A stretch of 64,000 nucleotides of DNA, from the IMG/VR virus record IMGVR_UViG_3300042516_004811, positions 62,001 to 126,000 of that record. One strand, 5' to 3'. This DNA is from a virus. Below the pieces are notes generated by a model. That model ran no database searches. It saw only the letters and a program-made list of their open reading frames with translations, and was not told the DNA's origin. Both the position numbers and the translations under genes were made by a program. This document shows positions 57,352-64,000 of the stretch, one piece after another. The stretch's first letter is position 1. Each line of letters starts with the position of its first letter.

Positions 57352-59439
57352 TTAAACAGTTTGGGCGTAATTCCAGGTACTTCTGGCAACATCCATAGCA
57401 ATTTCAGCCTGTTCTTTGGCAAAAAAGTTGGTGTACATGTCGACAATTCCCTCACGAATCATCGACGCTCTACTATCTCCGTCAATGAGATTAAGGCTGT
57501 CAATGTAGAGGCGCTGTATTTCATTGACGTTCTCCCTGTTGAGTGACTTAATTACACCAACCTGAGAGTCAACGGTCTTTACCGTGTCAAGTTTTGGCAG
57601 GCTCTTTACTTTGATTCCGTTAGCTTCGCCAAATTCTTTTCTAGCATCGTGAGAGTCGCGAATAATCGCAGAAAGAATTGGCTTAATGTCCTCTTCCATC
57701 TGTCTATCCCAAGTATCGATAGCTAGAACTGCGTCCACCTCAAGGGTTCCAGCAGATAGGGCCTTTCTGGCCTTCATTCCAGTCACCTTCTCAAGAACGA
57801 CCCTTTGCTGTCTTTCTATGACGCGCTCAATGCTTCTTGAAAGAATTTCGGCCCATCTTTCGATAGCCATCTCCGACTTGTCTTCGAAGTAAGAGTCATT
57901 TTTTTCTTCTATTTCATCTTCTTCAGTCTTTGTTTCAACTAGAGAAGCGTCTGCGCCAGCCATCGTCATTCCGGGTACTGGGGGCGGCGGAGTTACTGGT
58001 GGTGCGGCCTCGGCCGGAACGGTTGTTTGGGCCAACTCGCCCGCACCAGCTGCTTCAGCCATCGCTCCCTGCATTGTGTTTGGGTCAAGGGGTACTGGTG
58101 CCCCAGGAGGCATTGGGGCACCCGGCATTGGTGGCATTCCAGGCATTCCAGGCATTCCAGGCATTCCAGGTGCGCCGGGGACCTGTGCTGCGTTCTCCTC
58201 CATCTTCTTCTTGGTGTTGGCAATCGGAATGAGGTTCGGGTTTGCTAATAGTGAGTCAGCAAGGTCGGCTTCAACTTCCTTGCGTGACGAGCCAGTTCTG
58301 TACTCGTTTGCCGAAATCAGGCCGCCCTGGAACTCCTGGAGGAGGTATCTGTCTCGCTCTTGCTTGTAAAGCATAAGGATGGGGACTTCCGAAGTGTCGA
58401 AGTCGACGTAGTACTTATCATCCAGTTCATCAAGCGCGCGAGCAATTGGCTCTAGGTGAGGAAGCATTGTTTCCATCCAGAAAACGCGAATTTCCTCTGC
58501 TGCGTTACTAAATGTTCTTCCAGCAGCATTTCCGATGACCGACTCGGGAACACCAAACGCAGAAAGGATTTCCTCCTTGGTGACCTGACGCATCTGAATA
58601 TATGCGGCATCTCTTGGGGAGGCCGAGGTGTCGACGTAATCAACTCCGTCATCTGCCGCAATTACCGTTGTGTGGCCAGTCTTCGCGAGGTTCCCACGAA
58701 ATCTAGACTTCAACTCTTCCTTGTCGTCTTCGTCGATTTCTCCACGAACAACAAGGAGTCCGCCTGGTCTACCGTCATTAAGGAGGTAGTTGCGGTTATA
58801 AAGCTTGGCAAGGTTTTCAATTTCTATCGCAACACCGGCTGCTTCCAGCGGGGTCAGGGACAAGTATGGGTCGAGTGGGTGTGGTCGCCTAATCCAGCAG
58901 ACATCTTCTGGTTTTAGGAATTTCTTCTCACCATAAGGCATCATCACTTCGTAGCCCTTGACGAAAGTCTTGGGGTCTGGAATTGGCGCAGTTGATTGCG
59001 GTGGAAGAAGGTTCAGAGCAATTATTCCGCCGTCTCGACCACGGATTTTCTCGATAAAAACACCGCGAGTACCGAGAAGCAACTGAGCCGAAAGCCGGTA
59101 ACGGAAGATAAACGAGTTCTCCCCAAGGTTGGCACGATTGTTAAGAATCTCCAAAAGATTGGACCTGTTTGCTTCGCGCCCAACAACAATCTCACCCATA
59201 TTGGAGTTGTCTTTGCGGAGAATTATTGGAAGTCTCGCCTGGTTCCCGGAAATAGCGTCAATACAGCGATTAACCCACGTAATTTTGGACATGCCCTCGC
59301 GGTATGCGCGCTCAATGTCCCACGAGTCCCTATAGGACTTGCCAACGAACGATGGATTGCTTGAAATAGGCAACCCGTAGCCGAGCTGCTTAGCCTGAGG
59401 TCCATCAAGGGACTTGTTTTGTCTTGAGTTCCACGCCAT
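57352..59439 (-). CDS. HK97-type portal protein
   Basis: 695 residues. The portal core is about 30-400: WDIERAYREGMSKITWVNRCI, then the LLLGTRGVFIEKIRG and EDVCWIRRPHPLDPYLSLTPLEAA segments, the LRSRFRGN-like clip, and EEILSAFGVPESVIGN. A collagen-like (GMP)n and Pro-rich tract sits at 421-450. The C-terminal 250 residues (KNDSYFEDKSEMAIERWAEIL ...) are an added helical domain. The portal forms the dodecameric ring through which DNA enters the head. Upstream of the protease polyprotein. Confidence 0.9.
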   Translation of the reverse strand: MAWNSRQNKSLDGPQAKQLGYGLPISSNPSFVGKSYRDSWDIERAYREGMSKITWVNRCIDAISGNQARLPIILRKDNSNMGEIVVGREANRSNLLEILNNRANLGENSFIFRYRLSAQLLLGTRGVFIEKIRGRDGGIIALNLLPPQSTAPIPDPKTFVKGYEVMMPYGEKKFLKPEDVCWIRRPHPLDPYLSLTPLEAAGVAIEIENLAKLYNRNYLLNDGRPGGLLVVRGEIDEDDKEELKSRFRGNLAKTGHTTVIAADDGVDYVDTSASPRDAAYIQMRQVTKEEILSAFGVPESVIGNAAGRTFSNAAEEIRVFWMETMLPHLEPIARALDELDDKYYVDFDTSEVPILMLYKQERDRYLLQEFQGGLISANEYRTGSSRKEVEADLADSLLANPNLIPIANTKKKMEENAAQVPGAPGMPGMPGMPGMPPMPGAPMPPGAPVPLDPNTMQGAMAEAAGAGELAQTTVPAEAAPPVTPPPPVPGMTMAGADASLVETKTEEDEIEEKNDSYFEDKSEMAIERWAEILSRSIERVIERQQRVVLEKVTGMKARKALSAGTLEVDAVLAIDTWDRQMEEDIKPILSAIIRDSHDARKEFGEANGIKVKSLPKLDTVKTVDSQVGVIKSLNRENVNEIQRLYIDSLNLIDGDSRASMIREGIVDMYTNFFAKEQAEIAMDVARSTWNYAQTV

Positions 59440-59446
59440 GATTTAT

Positions 59447-59692
59447 CTACTCAGCACCCAGCAAAAATCCGAAAACGCCACATGAAACCCCAGCCACAAT
59501 CCACCCAGCGGGGAAGAAAATCATTCCCGCTCCAATACTGGTCAATATTATAAAGCAAAGCATGAATATATTGGCGAACGTGCCTCTGTTGAGTGCCGTT
59601 CTGACCCTTATTCTTGCCACTCTAAGCCTTGAGCGGGTGTTCGCCATGGTAACTCTGAGGCGCTTCTTAATATTTGTCTTGGGTTTTGGCAT
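59447..59692 (-). CDS. small membrane protein in head cassette
   Basis: 81 residues from the ATG at 59692. A basic N-terminal half (KKRLRVTMANTRSRLRVARIRVR) and one or two hydrophobic segments at the end (FIILTSIGAGMIFF, then AGVSCGVFGFLLG). Its role is unknown. It lies between the portal and the divergent terminase, 7 bases from the portal start. Possible membrane attachment of an assembling head. Confidence 0.6.
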   Translation of the reverse strand: MPKPKTNIKKRLRVTMANTRSRLRVARIRVRTALNRGTFANIFMLCFIILTSIGAGMIFFPAGWIVAGVSCGVFGFLLGAE

Positions 59693-59757
59693 ATAACATA
59701 CAGTAGCGCACAAAATTGCTCGCCGTGGCGGAAAGAGTGCAGGAAGAATTGATTATG

Positions 59758-61068
59758 GCTCAAAAACCAAACTGGGAAGAAGTTCTTGAATACTTAACCC
59801 CTAAAGAAACTCCGTTTTGTCCAGAAGAACCCTCCATAAACCAAAAAGTCTTCTTGAGGACAAACGCAATCGAGGCCCTTTTTGGTGGCGCAGCAGGCGG
59901 TGGCAAGTCCTCGGCTTTGCTAATGGCCGCCCTGCAGTATGTCGACATTCCTGGATATTCAGCCATTCTCTTCCGTCGTACTTTTGCCGACCTCTCCCTT
60001 CCTGGCGCCCTGATGGACCGTTTTAAATCTTGGATGTCCAACTACGACGACATTCACTGGAACAGCAATACTTTTATTGCGACATTTCCTTCTGGGGCGA
60101 GAATTTCTTTTGGTTACCTAAACAATCAGAATGACTACCTTCGCTACAAGGGTTCAGAATTTCAGTTCATTGGCATGGACGAAGTTACAGAAATCCGCGA
60201 ATCTGACTACCGATACATGTTCTCCCGTTTGCGTCGTCCCGCGAATGGTCCCGTGTCCCAAATACCCCTCAGAATGAGAGCGGCATCAAACCCCGCTCCC
60301 AACTGGGTTAGACAGAGATTTATTGTTGAAGGAAGGAAAGAGGGAAGAATTTTCGTTCCTTCACGACTTACCGACAACCCTGGAATTGACGCCGATTCTT
60401 ATCGACAGTCGTTGTCTGCCCTTGACCCTGTTGAGCGTCGCAGGCTTGAGGAAGGCGACTGGTGGTCGACAACTCTTGGTACCCTATTTGACAGAACCGG
60501 TTTTGTAATAATCGACGGAAGCGAGATTCCGAATATCACCAGTTCGGCACGGGTTGTCAGATACTGGGACTTGGCAGCGACCGAGCCATCCGCGTCAAAT
60601 CCCGACCCGGACTGGACGGTTGGTACTTTGATGATGTTCGACGGTGGCATTGCTTACGTGCTCGATGTTAGAAGAGCTCGTGTTCGTGGCGAGAAGGTTG
60701 AAGAGCTAATGGCCCAGACAGCCTCGGAGGATGGTCATGGCGTTCCAATCAGAATGGAACAGGAACCTGGTTCATCGGGTAAGGCACTGGTTGACCAGTT
60801 CGCTAGATATGTAGTTCCAGGATACGACTTTGGCGCGATGAAGCCCACGGGGGACAAAGTTACGAGAGCGCGCCCATTCGCTGCAGCCGTTGCCAATGGG
60901 AATGTGAGATTAGTCCGTGGGGCATGGCTAACAAACTGGCTTGACGAGTTTTCATCGTTTCCAGAAGCAACCAATCATGATGACCAGGTTGACTCTGCCG
61001 TTGGGGCTTTTACATATTTGACCGGACTGGGGTTGCCCCAGAGAAAACGGGTACATATACTCCTCTAA
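59758..61068 (+). CDS. terL: terminase large subunit
   Basis: 436 residues from the ATG at 59758 (AGGAAGAAT before it). The ATPase has Walker A GGAAGGGKSS at 44-53, the coupling Arg in FRRTFADL, and Walker B FIGMDEVTE near 138-146. The nuclease domain follows from about 260: RYWDLAATE (D272) and, near the end, NHDDQVDSAVGAF with acidic residues. It pumps DNA into the head and cuts it. Head of the plus-strand recombination/packaging cluster, divergent from the portal cassette. Confidence 0.93.
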   Translation, partial: AQKPNWEEVLEYLTPKETPFCPEEPSINQKVFLRTNAIEALFGGAAGGGKSSALLMAALQYVDIPGYSAILFRRTFADLSLPGALMDRFKSWMSNYDDIHWNSNTFIATFPSGARISFGYLNNQNDYLRYKGSEFQFIGMDEVTEIRESDYRYMFSRLRRPANGPVSQIPLRMRAASNPAPNWVRQRFIVEGRKEGRIFVPSRLTDNPGIDADSYRQSLSALDPVERRRLEEGDWWSTTLGTLFDRTGFVIIDGSEIPNITSSARVVRYWDLAATEPSASNPDPDWTVGTLMMFDGGIAYVLDVRRARVRGEKVEELMAQTASEDGHGVPIRMEQEPGSSGKALVDQFARYVVPGYDFGAMKPTGDKVTRARPFAAAVANGNVRLVRGAWLTNWLDEFSSFPEATNHDDQVDSAVGAFTYLTGLGLPQRKRVHILL

Positions 61069-61095
61069 GCCACCTACTTGCTAAGGGGATTATTA

Positions 61096-61593
61096 ATGTC
61101 ATTAGAAAAACTTGCCGAGATAAAAGAACTTATTACAAAACTTGAGTTCGATATCGATGCATTCGTTTCATCTGAGCCATCCATGGATGAGGCTTGTTCA
61201 GCCCTAGTTGAAATGAACATCCTCAAGAGGGATATCTCATATGTGTATGACCATCTGTCTAGGGCAGTCTCTAGAATTATGGGAGAGACAGAAAATATTT
61301 CGCTCCCCGATGGCTCAACTATTGAGAAGAAATCCTCGTACGACAGAAAGGGTTGGGACCACAAGGCTCTTGCCTCCGTCGTTGCCCAAAAAGTTGTTCA
61401 GATGTCGGTTGATATGGATACTGGTGAAGTCATCAAGTCTCCACAGGAAATAGCTGCAGAAATGTTGACCTACTGTGCTCCCTCTTACTGGAGAATCAAG
61501 GAACTAAATAAACTCGGCGTTAATGCCGACAACTACTGCGAAGTTGGCGAACTGCGCACTAGCATCATCGTGCGTAAACCAAAGGAAATCTGA
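61096..61593 (+). CDS. hypothetical protein (165 aa), upstream of recombination genes
   Basis: 165 residues from the ATG at 61096 after AAGGGG. Helical, with charged heptads in the first 70 residues and a region SLPDGSTIEKKSSYDRKGWDHK in the middle. Not recognised. Proteins of this size with a D-R-K-G-W-D pattern are often found just before Rad52-like annealing genes in actinophages, so a recombination partner is plausible. Confidence 0.65.
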   Translation: MSLEKLAEIKELITKLEFDIDAFVSSEPSMDEACSALVEMNILKRDISYVYDHLSRAVSRIMGETENISLPDGSTIEKKSSYDRKGWDHKALASVVAQKVVQMSVDMDTGEVIKSPQEIAAEMLTYCAPSYWRIKELNKLGVNADNYCEVGELRTSIIVRKPKEI

Positions 61594-61603
61594 GGCATTG
61601 AAC

Positions 61604-62287
61604 ATGGAAAACTCTTCCGAACTTTACAACCACCTAGCGGAGCCATTTCCGCAGGAGATGGAGAAGGTAATTGTCAAGAGCGGCGTGGAGCTGGTCTACC
61701 TGCCTGTTAGCGAGGTAATCAACCGGCTCAATCGCGTCATTGGCGTAGATAACTGGTCCTTTGAAATTATCTCTGTCAATAGAGACACGATTGACCAGGA
61801 TGAAATCATCGCCCACGTAAGCCTTACTGCGCTCATCGGTGACAAGACCGTTGTCAAGCACGGATTTGGTGGAATTAGTGTGAAGCGTTCAAAGAAGGAC
61901 GGCCGACCCGTTGACCTTGGAAATGACTTTAAGGGTGCAGTTTCTGATGCGTTGAAAAAGGCTGCACAGAATCTTGGTATCGGCCTATATCTTGCTCGTT
62001 CCGCTGATGCTCTTGATATTGAAGAGGCAATGCAGGCTACGGAAAGTTCTTCCGCTCCACAGCAGGCAGTGGACCCAGAGATTGAATCACGCTGGGATAA
62101 CTTCATCACTGTAACGAAACTCCTCACAAAAGAACAAAAAGACGAACTGAATGCATTCTGGGAGACACATTCTTCAGGTCGGCCCAAGCCAACAAAAACA
62201 ACAGCGACGATTGAAGATATTGATGCCCTGGTTGTCAAGGCCATGGCTTTGTCGTTCGGCGCTACTCCGGTGAAGAATGATGAGTGA
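61604..62287 (+). CDS. Rad52/Rad22-like single-strand annealing protein
   Basis: 227 residues from the ATG at 61604. The Rad52 fold is indicated by LPVSEVINRLNRVIGVDNWSFEI near the start, an antiparallel strand (HVSLTALIGDKTVVKHGFGGISV), a Lys-rich loop, then FKGAVSDALKKAAQNLGIGLYLA. The C-terminal part is acidic and helical. It would anneal complementary strands in phage recombination or in completing genome ends. Next to a RecB/Cas4-like nuclease; the two stops and starts overlap. Confidence 0.88.
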   Translation: MENSSELYNHLAEPFPQEMEKVIVKSGVELVYLPVSEVINRLNRVIGVDNWSFEIISVNRDTIDQDEIIAHVSLTALIGDKTVVKHGFGGISVKRSKKDGRPVDLGNDFKGAVSDALKKAAQNLGIGLYLARSADALDIEEAMQATESSSAPQQAVDPEIESRWDNFITVTKLLTKEQKDELNAFWETHSSGRPKPTKTTATIEDIDALVVKAMALSFGATPVKNDE

Positions 62288-63050
62288 GCCAATTCTGGTA
62301 GCACCAGACAGGCTTTCCCCTTCGTCAATCTCCACTTTTCGCCAGTGTCCACTGAAGTTTAAGTACAGCAAAATCGATGGCTTACCCGATGCGCCGACAG
62401 ACGCGACTGTTCTCGGTAATTTCGTTCATGAAGTTCTTGAAACAATGTATGCACTGCCCCCCGAGCAGAGAACGCAGGAAACGGCAAAAGCACTAGCTAG
62501 ACAGTTGTGGACTGAATCCTGGGGAGAGAAGGCGGCAGGTCTTATTCATTCTGAAAAGGAACTGAACTTTTTTAGATGGACAGCATGGTGGTGTATAGAG
62601 AACCTCTGGAGACTTGAGGACCCGCTGAATACGACCCCATGGGCAATAGAGGAGCATGTTGAGGGTGTTGTTGGCGGCATTCGTCTCCATGGCTACATCG
62701 ACCGTCTTTTCTACGAGAATGGCGTCGCCAAAATATCCGACTACAAGACCGGCAAAACACCAAAACCCAAGTACATGGGGGATAAGTTCTTCCAGTTGAT
62801 TATCTATAGTCAACTATTGGAGAGCATTGATATTGTTCCAGAATCAATGTCACTAGAGCTCCTCTACCTCAAGGATGGCGTTAGGTTTGAAAAAGTCGTT
62901 TCACCAGAAGATGTTCAAGAAGTCATCGAGGTGATTCAAGAGGTCCGAGAAGGAATAGATTCACGCTGCAGAAGCGGTGAGTTTGAGCCAAATAAATCAA
63001 TTCTTTGCAATTGGTGTGGATATAAAAGGATTTGCCCAGCATGGCAGTAA
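62280..63050 (+). CDS. RecB/Cas4-like PD-(D/E)xK nuclease with Cys cluster
   Basis: 256 residues from the ATG at 62280 (an ATG also lies three bases before). A Cys near the start (RQCPLKF, C23) and three near the end (CNWCGYKRIC) form the four-Cys iron-sulfur site typical of AddB/Cas4-type nucleases. The catalytic core is GNFVHEVLE (H50), then GYIDRL and ISDYKTGK near 155 (Asp and the K-T-G-K). A 5'-3' exonuclease partner of the Rad52-like protein is the usual arrangement. Overlaps both neighbours. Confidence 0.88.
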   Translation: MSEPILVAPDRLSPSSISTFRQCPLKFKYSKIDGLPDAPTDATVLGNFVHEVLETMYALPPEQRTQETAKALARQLWTESWGEKAAGLIHSEKELNFFRWTAWWCIENLWRLEDPLNTTPWAIEEHVEGVVGGIRLHGYIDRLFYENGVAKISDYKTGKTPKPKYMGDKFFQLIIYSQLLESIDIVPESMSLELLYLKDGVRFEKVVSPEDVQEVIEVIQEVREGIDSRCRSGEFEPNKSILCNWCGYKRICPAWQ

Positions 63051-63604
63051 GAGGAAAAACAATAAAACCGCAGGCTTTAATACCTGCTATGTTCATCGAT
63101 ATGAACGATGACGCTTTTGCAAGGATGGTTGCAGAGGAGGTTAAGAATAAAATCTCCCCTGTTCACAAACAGGAGTTGATGAAAGAAGATAATTGGGAGC
63201 GCTGGAGAGAAGCGCTTATTGCTCTTTCAGAAAATCTTCAACGTCAGATTGAAAGCATTGAAGCAGATGCAATCTCTGACGAGAGGCGCTATGCGTCCCT
63301 GGGCAAGACCGGAACAAGACTTGCTCGCGAGTCAAATAGCTACTACGACACAAAGGCCACAAGAGTTCGTAGATTTAAGTTTCATGTAGATAAGAGACTC
63401 GACGAAGTTTGCGTGATGATTGATACTGGCGATGTCATTAATTCTGACGGATGGGACCAGGTTGAGTTCTATCGAAAAGCCATAATTGAGCATCGTAATC
63501 TGATGAGACAGTTTGACCTTGAGGACACTTCTATCGATAGAGCTCTATGGGATACTCTGGATAACCAGTGGAACTTTGATTCCGTAAATAACGACAACCT
63601 ATAG
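63041..63604 (+). CDS. hypothetical protein (187 aa)
   Basis: 187 residues from the ATG at 63041, overlapping the nuclease stop by 10 bases. Fully helical and charged, with long heptad stretches (WRWREALIALSENLQRQIESIEAD-like) and a C-terminal segment DTSIDRALWDTLDNQWNF. A coiled-coil protein of unknown function, between the recombination nuclease and the HNH gene. Confidence 0.65.
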   Translation: MAVRGKTIKPQALIPAMFIDMNDDAFARMVAEEVKNKISPVHKQELMKEDNWERWREALIALSENLQRQIESIEADAISDERRYASLGKTGTRLARESNSYYDTKATRVRRFKFHVDKRLDEVCVMIDTGDVINSDGWDQVEFYRKAIIEHRNLMRQFDLEDTSIDRALWDTLDNQWNFDSVNNDNL

Positions 63605-63615
63605 GTGGTAACGCC

Positions 63616-64000
63616 GTGGCGCTACAGAGAAAAAAACCGCTACAGCAGAAAACGCCACTAAAAGCAAAAAAACAACTACAGTCAAAAACTGGCCTAAAAC
63701 AGAATAAACCCATAAATCGTTCTTCTAAAAAAATTGCTCACAGAAGCAAGAAGATGGAAGATAAGTACGTTGACAGGCGGAAGTTTGTCAAAAAAATACT
63801 TTCGGAAAGACCATTTTGTCAGGCCTGTCCAGTTTTTGCCGAACATGATGCTAGGGCAGTTTTTTGGGTAAACCAGAGCACCGATGTTCATGAATTAGTC
63901 AGACGTTCACAGGGTGGCTCGATACTTGACGAAGAAAATGTACTCGCAGTTTGCAGGCCGTGCCACACACGCATAGGTGAATATCCTGAGTTGTCTTTTA
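63616..64000 (+). CDS. HNH endonuclease (truncated by the window end)
   Basis: Starts at a GTG (63616) after AGGTGG. At least 128 residues are present; the end is outside the window. The first 50 are very basic. The HNH core follows: FCQACPV, then DVHELVRRSQGG with the HE pair, and LDEENVLAVCRPCHTRIGEYP carrying the Asn and the second Cys pair plus His. HNH enzymes next to terminase genes often help cut DNA at packaging. Confidence 0.85.
   Translation, partial: MALQRKKPLQQKTPLKAKKQLQSKTGLKQNKPINRSSKKIAHRSKKMEDKYVDRRKFVKKILSERPFCQACPVFAEHDARAVFWVNQSTDVHELVRRSQGGSILDEENVLAVCRPCHTRIGEYPELSF

Noticed and set aside
61604-62287. SSG motif (HSSGRP) in the Rad52-like protein, and TSSGN in SSB, as further protease sites
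   Set aside because: Both are in cytoplasmic DNA-binding proteins with no domain boundary argument; taken as chance.
1-64000. Lysogeny genes (integrase, excisionase, att sites) and CRISPR arrays
   Set aside because: None found on reading both strands; lytic growth is likely but the rest of the genome is not visible.

Overview
The window is a 64 kb piece of a large tailed double-stranded DNA phage, most probably infecting an actinobacterium. The phage call rests on a terminase large subunit, an HK97-type portal, a prohead protease, a major capsid protein, dense gene packing with 1-14 base start/stop overlaps, and eleven tRNA or tRNA-like genes scattered among the protein genes. The actinobacterial call rests on a WhiB-family regulator, an Rpf-like muralytic domain, ThyX, a B12-dependent ribonucleotide reductase, and a wall-anchored (LPXTG) protein. 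No integrase, attachment site, CRISPR array or insertion sequence was seen. No tail genes were recognised, so the genome continues beyond the window.

Layout. 0.1-3.0 kb: small unknown genes around a 650 bp GT-rich low-complexity stretch with no credible gene. 3.2-8.2 kb: an Rpf-like lysin, a complete four-gene dTDP-L-rhamnose pathway (rfbA, rfbC, rfbB, rfbD) and thyX. 8.2-18.6 kb: mainly minus-strand, alternating tRNA genes with small genes. It includes three lipoproteins, dCMP deaminase, thioredoxin, and four tandem paralogues sharing a DIVTRLR...EIERLR core. On the plus strand it also holds a wall-anchored surface protein. 18.6-19.5 kb: single-stranded DNA-binding protein, then a strong terminator. 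19.5-28 kb, minus strand: a 1210-residue polyprotein, a likely small terminase subunit, a primase-helicase and WhiB. 28-31.9 kb, plus strand: class II ribonucleotide reductase and three tRNAs. 31.9-59.7 kb, minus strand: the head-building cassette. 59.8-64 kb, plus strand: terminase large subunit, a Rad52-like annealing protein, a RecB/Cas4-like nuclease and a truncated HNH endonuclease.

The most striking feature is the head cassette. It is read portal, protease, scaffold, several unknown proteins, capsid protein, but is swollen by giant multidomain proteins. The protease is the N-terminus of a 2967-residue chain that also carries an ArdC-like antirestriction domain and a superfamily 1 helicase. 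A 2070-residue chain lies in the same cassette, and the 1210-residue chain lies 10 kb away beside terS. In all three, recognisable domains are separated by short copies of a motif (L/F)SSG followed by K, R, A or Y. A similar FSG sequence sits where the capsid protein's delta domain should be removed. I infer that the prohead protease cuts these polyproteins inside the procapsid. That would release a payload of enzymes (antirestriction, helicase, exonuclease, three zincin-type peptidases, unknown modules) packaged with the DNA. This inference is untested.

The rest fits a phage that largely controls its own metabolism: ThyX, dCMP deaminase, thioredoxin and ribonucleotide reductase for nucleotides; SSB, primase-helicase, Rad52-like protein and nuclease for replication and recombination; tRNAs for codon supply; rhamnose enzymes, lipoproteins and the LPXTG protein for remodelling the host surface.
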